Shown piece after piece: positions 6,763-14,431 of a DNA stretch of 22,672 nt. How positions within the stretch are numbered: position 1 is the first letter of the stretch; each line of letters begins with the position of its first letter. Location of the stretch: the NCBI GenBank assembly GCA_964636095.1, contig CAZWRF010000008.1, positions 1 through 22,672 on the forward strand, written 5' to 3'. The position numbers and the translations under genes are program-made. Below the pieces are notes generated by a model. That model was not told the origin of the DNA. It saw only the letters and a program-made list of their open reading frames with translations, and did no database searches. Origin of the DNA: CAZWRF01 sp964636095. Its GTDB lineage: Bacteria; Patescibacteriota; Minisyncoccia; JAHISW01; Tagabacteraceae.

Positions 6763-7665
6763 TTACAGGTATGATAGCGGGTTAAGATACGCATCAATGG
6801 GCGCTATTGGTATATAGGCGTTTTTGCAGTTTATGCTGTTTGTAAACTTTGTAATTTGCACTCCCTGGCTAGCATATACGCCAAAATGCAAATGAGGGCC
6901 CGTGGCGTAGCCTGTTTGGCCACTGTAGCCGACGATCTGGCCCATTTTTACCGTTTGGCCCTCACTGACCTTAATTAGCGAAAGATGGGCATAAAGCGTG
7001 GAAAGCCCCGTATTGTGTTTTATAAGTATCCATTTTCCGTAAGAATAACATCCGGAAATGGCATCCGTGTTTCCAATACCCTCAACAACTCCATCTCCGG
7101 CCGACATTATCGGTGTCCCTATAGATGCCCTAAAATCGAGGCCCGTGTGTCCGTTGCCTTTATAAACCTGCGGATTTGCCGTGGCAAAAGGAGTATTGCC
7201 GAAAAATTGGGTTATACAGTTTTTTGCCGACCCTCCCCCGTTATAGCAAGATTTTGGAGAAGGGTCCGGTACGGGCCAAGCCAAAACCCCCGCACCCACG
7301 GGAGGAAGGCTGTTTGGGTCTATTTCAATCTTCAGTTGAGCTTCGAGCTGAGATATTTCTTTTTGGAACGCCTCCATTTTTGCTTTTTGCTCCTCAAGAA
7401 GACTTTGGTAGTTGCTCTCTTTGTTTTTTGTTTGTGTTAGAAGGTTGTTTTTCTGGCTTTTGTTTGAATCAGCTATAAGTTTTTGGTCGCTAAGTTTGCT
7501 CTGAAGAGCTTCAAGATCTTTCTTTTCGGCCCGGTTTTCAAGCTGTTGTTCTTCAAGCTGGCTTTTAAGCTCTCTAAGCGACGCCAGGTTTACATTTATA
7601 TCGCCCTGCAAGTACTGGATGCCTTCTATACTGCTGAAAAAATCAGAAAAGTTGCCGTTATCCAA
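6763..7665 (-). CDS. C-terminal fragment of the M23 peptidase: coiled coil and LytM domain
   Basis: This is the part after the amber codon. The only start near its beginning is a TTG at 7665 without a Shine-Dalgarno, three codons past the stop, and a product made from it would lack a signal peptide. The coiled coil continues to about residue 115. A linker with 'PVGAGVLAWPVPD' leads to the M23 domain, which has the zinc and catalytic motifs 'GHTGLDFR' (H-x3-D) and 'GPHLHFGV' (HxH). These are intact, so the enzyme would be active as a peptidoglycan endopeptidase, or as an amidase activator if reached by readthrough. Two cysteines ('SCYNGGGSAKNC') early in the domain may form a disulfide. Confidence 0.75.
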   Translation of the reverse strand: MDNGNFSDFFSSIEGIQYLQGDINVNLASLRELKSQLEEQQLENRAEKKDLEALQSKLSDQKLIADSNKSQKNNLLTQTKNKESNYQSLLEEQKAKMEAFQKEISQLEAQLKIEIDPNSLPPVGAGVLAWPVPDPSPKSCYNGGGSAKNCITQFFGNTPFATANPQVYKGNGHTGLDFRASIGTPIMSAGDGVVEGIGNTDAISGCYSYGKWILIKHNTGLSTLYAHLSLIKVSEGQTVKMGQIVGYSGQTGYATGPHLHFGVYASQGVQITKFTNSINCKNAYIPIAPIDAYLNPLSYL

Positions 7666-7671
7666 AAGAAT

Positions 7672-8100
7672 CTAAATAATTGTTTTCGAATCCTCTTCAT
7701 TGAGTTGGCGTATGGTTTCTGCGAGAGTATCTTTTTTGTTTTGGATATCATTGTTTTTGTCCGCTATCTCGAGACTCAGTTTTTGAATGGTAAGATTCGC
7801 TCCGTTTATTTGTTCTTCGGTGAGGTTTATCTCCGCCGCCAATTTGCTAGAGGTTGTTTGCAGCTGGCCTATTTGGTTTTTCAGGCTCTTTTCCTCCTCA
7901 AGGACCTTGTCTATTTCCGCTTGATACTGGTCTATTTGTTTTTGAGTTTCTTCAATGTCTCTGTTTTTTTGGTCTATTTGGTTTTGAAGCTCTTCAATCT
8001 TCGATTGGGCCATACTGAAAGAAGTTTCTTTCACACCAAGAAAGACCACAAAAGAAAAAGTTATTACTGCGAAAATAATTTTTTTATAATTCAAGCGCAT
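7672..8100 (-). CDS. N-terminal fragment of the M23 peptidase: signal peptide and coiled coil
   Basis: This 142-aa open frame is the part before the amber codon. Residues 1-30 are a signal peptide or anchor ('KKIIFAVITFSFVVFLGV', with a plausible cleavage after 'SMA'). The rest is a continuous coiled coil with heptads rich in Gln, Glu, Lys and Leu, such as 'KIEELQNQIDQKNRDIEETQ'. On its own it would be an exported coiled-coil protein without an enzyme domain. The ATG lies inside the end of gltX (17-nt overlap), which suggests coupled translation. It should be read together with the next fragment. Confidence 0.75.
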   Translation of the reverse strand: MRLNYKKIIFAVITFSFVVFLGVKETSFSMAQSKIEELQNQIDQKNRDIEETQKQIDQYQAEIDKVLEEEKSLKNQIGQLQTTSSKLAAEINLTEEQINGANLTIQKLSLEIADKNNDIQNKKDTLAETIRQLNEEDSKTII

Positions 8101-9499
8101 ATTTTATTCTCTCAAGAGTTTCTTTTTTCCCCAAAATTTCAGCTACTGAAAAAGGCTCCGGCGATTTGGCCATGCCGGTTAGCGATACGCGAAAAGGCCA
8201 AAGGACATTGCCTCTTCCCTTTTCTTCCGCAAAGCTCCACACGCGCTCTTTCACTGCCTTCTTCGTAAAATTCCCAGAATCCAAATTTGAAAGTAGATTT
8301 AATATTTTGTCAAGATATTGCTTTGTGTTCACCGGCGTTTCGTCTTCCCACACAAGAAGATCTTTCGGATATACCGGTTTTTTGAAGAAAAAATCAGCCC
8401 CCTCCCCTATTTCCGAAAGTTTTGTAAGTCTTTCTTTTTCAAGTTCAAGTACTTTTTTCCAGTACCCGGGTTCTTTTTTTATTTTTTCCTTCCAGCTTTC
8501 GGGAACAAATTCAAAAATACGCTCCGACAGTTTTTTAATATCCATTTCTTTTACGTACTCTTTGTTGAACCAGTTGAGTTTTTCCATGTTGAACACGGCT
8601 CCTCCTTTCTGAACTTTTCCTATATCAAAAGTCTTTACAAGCTCAGCCATGCTGATTATTTCCTTGTTGTTGCCCGGATTCCACCCCAGAAGAGCCAAAA
8701 AATTCACAACAGCTTCCGGCAAGTACCCGTCTTTTTTATACTCGCTTAAAGAAGTGGCTCCGTGTCTTTTTGACATTTTTGATCTGTCGGCCGAAAGAAT
8801 AAGCGGAATGTGGGCATATATTGGAATTTTTATTCCAAATGCTTCTTGTATTAAAATTTGTTTCGGGGTGTTGGGAATATGGTCTTCGCCCCGTATTATG
8901 TGGCTTATTTCCATTTCGTAGTCATCAACGACAACAGCAAAATTATACAAAGGAGCTTCTTCGTCTTTTGCTATGGCTATATCTCCGAGAAGGCTTGCGT
9001 CGTATTCTATTTCTCCGCGGATAAGGTCTTTGAACTTTATTTTTTTATCACTTCCCTTAAGCCGTATGATCCCGGCTTTTTTAGTTTGGTGTTTGTGTTC
9101 GCACACGTGTCTCGGCGCCTCCCTGTTTTCTATTTGTTTTTTCTTTTCTTCGGCCAGTTCTTCTTTTGTGTGGCCGCAATAAAAGGCCTTCTTTTCTTCC
9201 AGAAGTTTTTTTATGTACTTTTTATAAATTTCGGCTCGCTTGCTTTGCTTGTACGATTCGTCATAGTCAAGTCCCAGCCACGAAAGTCCGTCAACAATAT
9301 CTTTTTCAAACCGCGGGTCCGATCTTTGCTTGTCGGTGTCTTCAACACGTAATACAAAATCACCTTTGTGCTGCCGCGCAAAGATGTAATTAAACAGAGC
9401 CGTACGGGCTGTGCCTATGTGCATGGAGCCGGTAGGGCTTGGCGCTATCCTGGTTCTTATCTTGCTCCCCGGTTTTTTCATAAATTTTATAAAACTCAT
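8084..9499 (-). CDS. gltX: glutamyl-tRNA synthetase
   Basis: Class I synthetase, 471 aa, charging tRNA-Glu, and possibly tRNA-Gln if a GatCAB amidotransferase is present elsewhere. HIGH motif HIGT at 27-30 in 'RIAPSPTGSMHIGTAR'; KMSKR at 241-245 in 'SADRSKMSKRHGA'. The insertion domain has Cys108-x-His110 and Cys133-x-His135 where many bacterial enzymes have a Cys-rich zinc site, so a mixed Cys/His site is plausible. The C-terminal anticodon-binding domain is complete. The ATG at 9499 overlaps the murG stop in an ATGA junction, which signals translational coupling; an internal ATG (residue 7) is a less likely start. A tRNA synthetase in a mur/fts operon is a non-standard arrangement. Confidence 0.95.
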   Translation of the reverse strand: MSFIKFMKKPGSKIRTRIAPSPTGSMHIGTARTALFNYIFARQHKGDFVLRVEDTDKQRSDPRFEKDIVDGLSWLGLDYDESYKQSKRAEIYKKYIKKLLEEKKAFYCGHTKEELAEEKKKQIENREAPRHVCEHKHQTKKAGIIRLKGSDKKIKFKDLIRGEIEYDASLLGDIAIAKDEEAPLYNFAVVVDDYEMEISHIIRGEDHIPNTPKQILIQEAFGIKIPIYAHIPLILSADRSKMSKRHGATSLSEYKKDGYLPEAVVNFLALLGWNPGNNKEIISMAELVKTFDIGKVQKGGAVFNMEKLNWFNKEYVKEMDIKKLSERIFEFVPESWKEKIKKEPGYWKKVLELEKERLTKLSEIGEGADFFFKKPVYPKDLLVWEDETPVNTKQYLDKILNLLSNLDSGNFTKKAVKERVWSFAEEKGRGNVLWPFRVSLTGMAKSPEPFSVAEILGKKETLERIKYALEL

Positions 9500-10623
9500 G
9501 TGTTTTTAAGGGCCAAGTTTATTATTTCTTGTGCTATTTTTCTCGCGGCTTCCGGCTTTGCAAATTTCTGGGCCGATTGGCTCATGGATTCCCGGACTTT
9601 CTCGTCTCCAAGAATTCTATTTATTTCCGATAACAAAATATTTGGGGAAAGATTTATTTCTTCTATTACTTCCGCCGCCCCCGCCCTTGCGTAGCTGTAG
9701 GCGTTTTCTCTTTGGTGGTCCTGGGCGGACTTATATAAAGGAATTATTATTGAGGGAATTCCCCAAGCTGCAATCTCGTAAATGGCCGAACCGCCGGCGC
9801 GCGATATAATAACGTCCGCTACGCTTGAAGCGTTTCGCAGCTCGGCATCGTTGAGGCTGCCGTATACCTGGTACCTGTTTTTAAAAATAGAGTCCACCAA
9901 AACCACGTCTGCCCGCCCCCGGACCTCTTCCAAGTTGTTTACCCCGCATTGGTGAATGACCTGGAAAGATTTTACCAGCTCTTCAATAACGTCCACTATG
10001 GTGTCGTTTATTTTTTGGGCTCCCTGCGAGCCGCCGAGAACAAGTATAGTGGGCAAAGATTCCTCCAGGTTAAAAACCTCTCTTCCCTCCTCCGGAGTGA
10101 ACCCCAAAATCCCTTTTCTTATCGGCGTGCCGGTAAGAGCTGTTTTTGATTTGGTGAAATATTTTGCCGCTTCGGGGAAAGATAAGGCTACTCTTTTAGC
10201 AAATTTTCCGGCCCACAAGTTTACTTTTCCGGGTATGCTGTCGGATTCGTGGATTATCACGGGTATCCTAAAAATTCTGGCGGCGAGGAGAGGCGGGAAA
10301 CTGGCATATCCACCCTTTCCTAAAATTACGTTGGGCATGTTTTTGTATATTACCCAAATAGCCTTTAGTATGCCCACCAAAGTTTTGAAAGTATCGGTGA
10401 TGTTTAAAAGAGAAAAATATCTGCGTATTTTTCCGGCGTATATTTTTTTAAATCCCAAGCCCCTGCTGGTAAGCATCTTTGCGTCGTATTTGGAGTCGGA
10501 CATGAAGATTATTTCGGGCTCAAGAAGCTTCTCCTCTTCGCTAAGCTCATAGAGAGCTTCCGTTACCGCTATAATCGGGTAAAAATGCCCGCCCGTTCCT
10601 CCGCCTGTTAACATTATTCTCAT
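9496..10623 (-). CDS. murG: UDP-N-acetylglucosamine:lipid I GlcNAc transferase MurG
   Basis: GT28 glycosyltransferase that adds GlcNAc to lipid I to make lipid II on the inner face of the membrane. The 375-aa protein has the glycine-rich start 'MRIMLTGGGTGGHFYP' (GGGTGGH at 7-13), 'GKGGYASFPPLLAA' (102-115), 'HESDSIPG' (125-132) at the acceptor side, the second-domain loop 'VLGGSQGAQKIN' (195-206) and the donor-binding signature 'RAGGSAIYEIAAWGIPSIII' (275-294), followed by 'DHQRENA' (302-308). It is 6 nt downstream of ftsW and overlaps gltX by 4 nt. The ftsW-murG order is that of the classical dcw cluster, but murC, murB, ddl and ftsQ do not follow. Confidence 0.96.
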   Translation of the reverse strand: MRIMLTGGGTGGHFYPIIAVTEALYELSEEEKLLEPEIIFMSDSKYDAKMLTSRGLGFKKIYAGKIRRYFSLLNITDTFKTLVGILKAIWVIYKNMPNVILGKGGYASFPPLLAARIFRIPVIIHESDSIPGKVNLWAGKFAKRVALSFPEAAKYFTKSKTALTGTPIRKGILGFTPEEGREVFNLEESLPTILVLGGSQGAQKINDTIVDVIEELVKSFQVIHQCGVNNLEEVRGRADVVLVDSIFKNRYQVYGSLNDAELRNASSVADVIISRAGGSAIYEIAAWGIPSIIIPLYKSAQDHQRENAYSYARAGAAEVIEEINLSPNILLSEINRILGDEKVRESMSQSAQKFAKPEAARKIAQEIINLALKNT

Positions 10624-10629
10624 GGTATT

Positions 10630-11727
10630 TTATTTGCTGTTTTTTGAAATATTTAACAAAATTCCGACCTCGGCCAAAGTTATCGCCAGCGCCGTACCTC
10701 CCTGCGAAATGAAAATTAAAGGCAAGCCCGTAAGAGGCATCAGCCCCACCGTGGCGTACATGTTGACAAAACACTGCACTATGATAAGTATAGCAATTCC
10801 TGAAGCCAAAAGTCTACCGAACCTATCGGGTGCCCGCCAGGCGATTTGAAGACATCTCACAAAAAAAGCAAGAAACAAAAATATCAAAACAGATGTACCG
10901 ACAAAGCCGAATTCCTCGGCTGCCACGGCAAAAATGGAGTCTCCCGTGGGCTCGGGCAAGTAGTTGAATTTTGAAAGGCCCTCGCCGTATCCGCGGCCAA
11001 AAAGACCTCCCGACCCTATGGCGATTTTGGCCTGATTTATTTGGTATCCGGTGCCCTGAATATCCTGGGTGCTGTCCAAAAATACGGTAATCCTGTCCAT
11101 GGCGTAAGGTTTTATAACGGCGAGAACGGCGAGGGCGGCAAGGCCTATAATTATAATAAGACCCACCTGGGCGTATTTTCCTCCGGCCAAAAAAAACAAG
11201 GTAGCCGCTGTGATGCAGATTACGCCAAGCGTTCCCAGGTCCGGTTGAAGAACAAGAGCCGCCGCCACCAAGCCGACTATCACAAGAAAAGGGAAAAGTC
11301 CCGTTTTAAAGGAAGGTATCTCTTTTTTCTTTTTTGAAAACCATGCCCCCAAATAAAGAACAAAAGCAAATTTCAAAAATTCCGCCGGCTGAAAAGAAAA
11401 AGACCCCAAAAGTATCCATCTTTTGGCGCCTCCGTGCTCAAGTCCCAAATGCGGAACAAAAACCAAAAATGTAACAAAAAGACTGAAAAGAAAAATGGGC
11501 AAAGCCCACTTCTCCCATTTTTTATAGCTTATGCGGCTTGTCACTATAAGAAGCAAGAGGCCCACAACTCCGCCCCGGAGAATTTGTTTTAGTATGGGTG
11601 CGTAAGAGTTTTTGTTCGCCTGAGCCGCAAGGCCGAGAGATGCCGACGATAAAATAAAAAAACCGGCGAGCAAAAGAGCGCCTGTAATGCCTAAAAAAAC
11701 TGCATCGTATTTTCGCTTAACGGCCAT
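10630..11727 (-). CDS. ftsW: FtsW-type SEDS lipid II polymerase / division protein
   Basis: Multi-pass membrane protein of the SEDS family (FtsW/RodA/SpoVE), 365 aa with about ten hydrophobic segments. Key motifs are 'GAKRWI' (100-105), 'QPAEFLK' (113-119), 'QPDLGT' (161-166), 'LPEPTGDSIFAVAAEEFG' (257-274) and 'GLPLIFISQGGTA' (334-346). Asp263 is at the position of the catalytic Asp of SEDS glycosyltransferases; the preceding residues are 'PTG' where 'AHT' is common. Next to murG, the division paralogue FtsW is more likely than RodA. It would polymerise lipid II with a class B penicillin-binding protein, not present here. Its first 11 nt overlap the end of the amidohydrolase gene. Confidence 0.93.
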   Translation of the reverse strand: MAVKRKYDAVFLGITGALLLAGFFILSSASLGLAAQANKNSYAPILKQILRGGVVGLLLLIVTSRISYKKWEKWALPIFLFSLFVTFLVFVPHLGLEHGGAKRWILLGSFSFQPAEFLKFAFVLYLGAWFSKKKKEIPSFKTGLFPFLVIVGLVAAALVLQPDLGTLGVICITAATLFFLAGGKYAQVGLIIIIGLAALAVLAVIKPYAMDRITVFLDSTQDIQGTGYQINQAKIAIGSGGLFGRGYGEGLSKFNYLPEPTGDSIFAVAAEEFGFVGTSVLIFLFLAFFVRCLQIAWRAPDRFGRLLASGIAILIIVQCFVNMYATVGLMPLTGLPLIFISQGGTALAITLAEVGILLNISKNSK

Positions 11728-13300
11728 GGCGCAATATTTTGCCGGAATTTATTTCGCTTAAAGAATCTCCAGAGAAAGACAAATTTCCGTTTACCAAAAC
11801 ATGCTTAATACCAACAGGCGACTGCATGGGATCCGAGTAGTTGGACCTGTCTTCAATTGTTTTCGGATCGAAAATAACTATGTCTGCGAACTTATTTTTT
11901 TTGATGAGGCCCCTGTCTTCAATACCCACGGTTTCAGCCGGCAAGCCGGTCATTTTGTGAACGGCCGCTTCCCATGTCAGTATGTTTTTGTCTTTTACCA
12001 TTTCGGAAAAAACCCGGGCAAATGTACCGAAAGAGCGCGGATGAGGAATATCTTTCTTGGTATCTATTTTGTCTATTTCGTATCCCACCCCGTCGGAAGC
12101 CACCATTGAGTAAGGGCGGGAGCTCAACAAGTCTATGTTGTCTTTTGATATGATGTCGTTGAATATGGTTACCCGAAGATCGTTTGTGGCCAAAAGGTCA
12201 AGAACCATTTCTTCCGGCTCTATTCCCGAGGTTTGGCTGAGAGTCCTTATGGTCTTGCCCAGGCTTCCGGTATTGTTTGAAATCGAAGCTACGGTTATTT
12301 TGTCGTAATGCAGAGTAAGGCTCTTCAGGTATTCCACAAGGTTTTTTCGGGGCCCTTCATCTTTGATCATGCCCATAATGGTTTCCTTGCTTGCGTCTAT
12401 AGCCCAAGAAGGCAAAAAACTGATGAGATTTGAGCCTGTGCTTGTATAAGGGAAAAAATCGCAAGTTATGGATATGCCTTCCCTGCGGGCCAGATCGATC
12501 ATGTTTAGGGCGTTTTCAAAATCTTCCCAAGCTGTTCTTCCCAAGGCTTTGAAGTGCGCTATGTGCCCCTTGTTGCCGCACGTTCTTAAAAACATTATCA
12601 GTCTTGAAACTCCCGGTAAAATATTTTTACCCTCATCTTCAAGGTGATGCATTGATGTAACATTGTGTTTTTTGAGCACTGAAAAAAGTTCTGCCAATTC
12701 TTTTCTCGATTCCTCCTTGGCGTTTCTTGTGCCAAAGTTTGTGGAGAGGCCAAAAGCTCCTTCTTTGATGGACTCTTCAAGAAGCGCTGTGATTTTTTTA
12801 ACCTCTTCAACGCCGGCCTCCAATTCGGGGCTGGCAAGAACATTTCTCCTTAAGGTTTCTTGTCCCACCAGAGTACCGAAATTTATTGCCAGGGGAAGCT
12901 TTTCCGCTTCTTTCAAGAACTCGGACATAGTTGACCAGTTTACGTTTATTTCCGTAATATCCGTCCATTTTTCAATGGCTTGTATTGCTTCCCTTTTGAT
13001 AATAGGGGCCAAAGAGGAACCCCCGTGTCCGCCTAAAATAGTGGTTACACCCTGCTTTATAAAATTCTCCTGTTTTGGTTGTGAAAAAAGCGTCCAGTGG
13101 TTGTCGGAGTGAGTGGTGAGGTCTATAAAACCCGGGCTTACGTAGAGGTCCGCGGCATCAATAACAAAGTCGGCCTTTTTGTCTTGAAGGTCTCCTATGT
13201 CGGATATTTTTTCCTTGGAAATTCCTATGTCGGATTTAAAAGGTTCCCGGCCCGTGCCGTCAAAAACAGTGCCATTTTTTATAATTACGGAATAACTCAT
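11717..13300 (-). CDS. N-acyl-D-amino-acid deacylase-like amidohydrolase with an altered metal site
   Basis: The 527-aa protein follows the D-aminoacylase / amidohydrolase plan: an N-terminal beta part ('VIIKNGTVFDGTG'), a TIM barrel, then a C-terminal return with 'FADIVIFDPKTI' and 'VLVNG'. Family metal ligands compare as follows. The usual HxH is 'TTHSD', so the first His is Thr62 and His64 is kept. The bridging Cys in 'GNCG' is replaced by His92 in 'GGHGG'. His219 ('HLEDEG'), His249 ('IAHFKALG') and the catalytic Asp403 ('ASDGVG') are present. Such enzymes deacylate N-acyl-D-amino acids; here the substrate may differ. It lies between mraY (1-nt gap) and ftsW (11-nt overlap), which suggests a link to peptidoglycan D-amino acids, but that is inference. 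Confidence 0.85.
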   Translation of the reverse strand: MSYSVIIKNGTVFDGTGREPFKSDIGISKEKISDIGDLQDKKADFVIDAADLYVSPGFIDLTTHSDNHWTLFSQPKQENFIKQGVTTILGGHGGSSLAPIIKREAIQAIEKWTDITEINVNWSTMSEFLKEAEKLPLAINFGTLVGQETLRRNVLASPELEAGVEEVKKITALLEESIKEGAFGLSTNFGTRNAKEESRKELAELFSVLKKHNVTSMHHLEDEGKNILPGVSRLIMFLRTCGNKGHIAHFKALGRTAWEDFENALNMIDLARREGISITCDFFPYTSTGSNLISFLPSWAIDASKETIMGMIKDEGPRKNLVEYLKSLTLHYDKITVASISNNTGSLGKTIRTLSQTSGIEPEEMVLDLLATNDLRVTIFNDIISKDNIDLLSSRPYSMVASDGVGYEIDKIDTKKDIPHPRSFGTFARVFSEMVKDKNILTWEAAVHKMTGLPAETVGIEDRGLIKKNKFADIVIFDPKTIEDRSNYSDPMQSPVGIKHVLVNGNLSFSGDSLSEINSGKILRHGR

Positions 13301-13301
13301 C

Positions 13302-14357
13302 TTATTTTCCCATTAAAGTAATTACCATTCCTATTATAGCAAAAACTATTCCAATAACCCAGAACCTCATGGTTACTTTGTAAGAAGGCCAGTTTTTTGC
13401 CTCAAAGTGATGATGAATCGGCGCCGCCAAAAAAACTTTCTTTTTGAAAAATCTTTTTGAAAAAAGCTGAACAATATCGGAACCGGAAGCAAGAACCAAA
13501 GGCAGGGCAATAATCGGCAAAACCAGAACGGAGTTGGTAAGAAAAGCGACGACCGTTAAAGTCGTGGTAAGTCCCAGAACACCCGTCTCTCCCATGTAAA
13601 AGCGCGCCGGCGGAATGTTGAACCACAAAAAAGCCAAAATAGCTCCGGTGAGAACCGCGCAAAATGCCGCCAGGTCTATTTGGTTCTGAAAAAAAGCTAT
13701 TCCTGAGTAAGCGGCAAATATCGAAGCGAAAATGCCTCCCGAAAGTCCGTCCAGGCCGTCTATTACTCCCCCGCTGAAAGTAGCGAGCATTACAATTATA
13801 AAAAACGGAACAAAAAGCCATCCAATATTAAAATCACCCCAAAACGGGACAACAATACTTGTTACTTCCAGCTTGTAGTAAAACCACAGGGCACCCGCAA
13901 GGCCTATGAGAACAACGAGAATTATTCTTTTGGTAAGGCTGAGGCCTCCGGCTATGTATCCTCCGTTGCCTCGAACCTGAAGAACGTCATCGACAAGACC
14001 CATCAAGGAAGCAGCAACCAAGGTAAAAAGCGGCAGCCATGTTTGAGAGCGGCTTAGAAAGTTGAGCTTGTTTGTAAACTCGCTCGGAAATAGCACGGAA
14101 AGCGCCCAAAGAATAAAAACAATAAGACCAACACTTAGCCACACAATTATGCCTCCCATCCTGGGCGTGCCAACCTGTTTTTCTTTGTGGAGGCTGTTCA
14201 CAACCGTGGCTTCTTCTCCGCTGATAGCTTTTATGGCACCCTGTTTTTTCCAAGCTTTGTATTTGTAGAGATAATGAGCCAGTGCCGGAGTTATTAAAAT
14301 GCCGACAAAAAAGCCGACGCCTGACAATCCAAAAACTTTAAGAATATTTAATCCCAT
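13302..14357 (-). CDS. mraY: phospho-MurNAc-pentapeptide translocase MraY
   Basis: Integral membrane enzyme that joins UDP-MurNAc-pentapeptide to undecaprenyl phosphate to form lipid I. The 351-aa protein has about ten hydrophobic helices and the motifs 'VGTPRMGGI' (62-70), 'GLVDDV' (Asp123, Asp124), 'GVIDGLDGLSGG' (197-208) and 'APIHHHFEAKNWP' (312-324). At the third acidic site, where E. coli and Aquifex enzymes have 'MGD' with an essential Asp, the sequence is 'FYMGETG' with Glu257. It is the first gene of the envelope operon, with a possible promoter directly upstream and a 1-nt gap to the amidohydrolase. murF and murD, the usual neighbours, are absent. Confidence 0.94.
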   Translation of the reverse strand: MGLNILKVFGLSGVGFFVGILITPALAHYLYKYKAWKKQGAIKAISGEEATVVNSLHKEKQVGTPRMGGIIVWLSVGLIVFILWALSVLFPSEFTNKLNFLSRSQTWLPLFTLVAASLMGLVDDVLQVRGNGGYIAGGLSLTKRIILVVLIGLAGALWFYYKLEVTSIVVPFWGDFNIGWLFVPFFIIVMLATFSGGVIDGLDGLSGGIFASIFAAYSGIAFFQNQIDLAAFCAVLTGAILAFLWFNIPPARFYMGETGVLGLTTTLTVVAFLTNSVLVLPIIALPLVLASGSDIVQLFSKRFFKKKVFLAAPIHHHFEAKNWPSYKVTMRFWVIGIVFAIIGMVITLMGK

Positions 14358-14365
14358 TACCCTTT

Positions 14366-14394
14366 ATAGTACATTAAAAAACAAGCTTTGTAAA
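14366..14394 (-). promoter_or_regulatory. possible promoter of the mraY operon
   Basis: On the minus strand TTTACA (14389-14394) is separated by exactly 17 nt from TACTAT (14366-14371), one and two mismatches from the consensus hexamers. The start of transcription would fall within a few nucleotides of the mraY ATG at 14357, giving little or no leader. It overlaps one arm of a terminator-like inverted repeat, so it needs experimental support. Confidence 0.4.
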
Positions 14395-14431
14395 AACCTA
14401 CTTCTTGGCTTTTTTACCGCGCTTGTTTTTT
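14376..14431 (-). terminator. terminator-like inverted repeat at the end of the 43-aa gene
   Basis: AAAAAACAAGC (14376-14386) and GCTTGTTTTTT (14421-14431) are perfect 11-nt complements separated by 34 nt. In the minus-strand transcript the 3' arm ends in a U-run. The loop is long and includes the end of the 43-aa coding sequence, so it would be an inefficient or conditional terminator. Confidence 0.35.

Larger units (their letters stand above)
6763..8100 (-). pseudogene. EnvC-like M23 (LytM) peptidase gene interrupted by one in-frame amber codon
   Basis: Read as one frame from ATG 8100 to TAA 6763-6765, this is a single 445-codon gene: a signal peptide, a long coiled coil and a C-terminal M23 domain. 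Codon 143 is TAG (7672-7674). Both sides are in the same frame, so this is a nonsense codon and not a frameshift. The sequence before it ('QLNEEDSKTII') and after it ('ILLDNGNFSDFF') forms the continuous segment seen in EnvC-like coiled-coil hydrolases, with a residue such as Glu (GAG) expected at the stop. TAG is a normal stop elsewhere in the window, so recoding is not supported. It is the last gene of the mraY operon and overlaps gltX by 17 nt. Possible explanations are a sequencing error, a recent null mutation or readthrough. Confidence 0.8.

Noticed and set aside
7672..7674. Alternative genetic code with TAG read as an amino acid
   Set aside because: TAG ends the YetF-like gene, the 123-aa gene and the 43-aa gene at the expected lengths, and TGA also ends genes.
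7640..7700. Frameshift between the two M23 peptidase fragments
   Set aside because: The starts and ends differ by multiples of three (8100 to 7665 is 435 nt), so both halves are in one frame and the break is a stop codon only.
7483..8268. Long plus-strand open frame of 261 codons
   Set aside because: It is antisense to the M23 and gltX coding regions, is rich in Phe/Leu/Tyr from A-rich coiled-coil codons on the other strand, and has no family signature.
8858..9352. Plus-strand open frames antisense to gltX
   Set aside because: They are shadows of a well-supported gene, with low-complexity hydrophobic translations and no ribosome binding sites.
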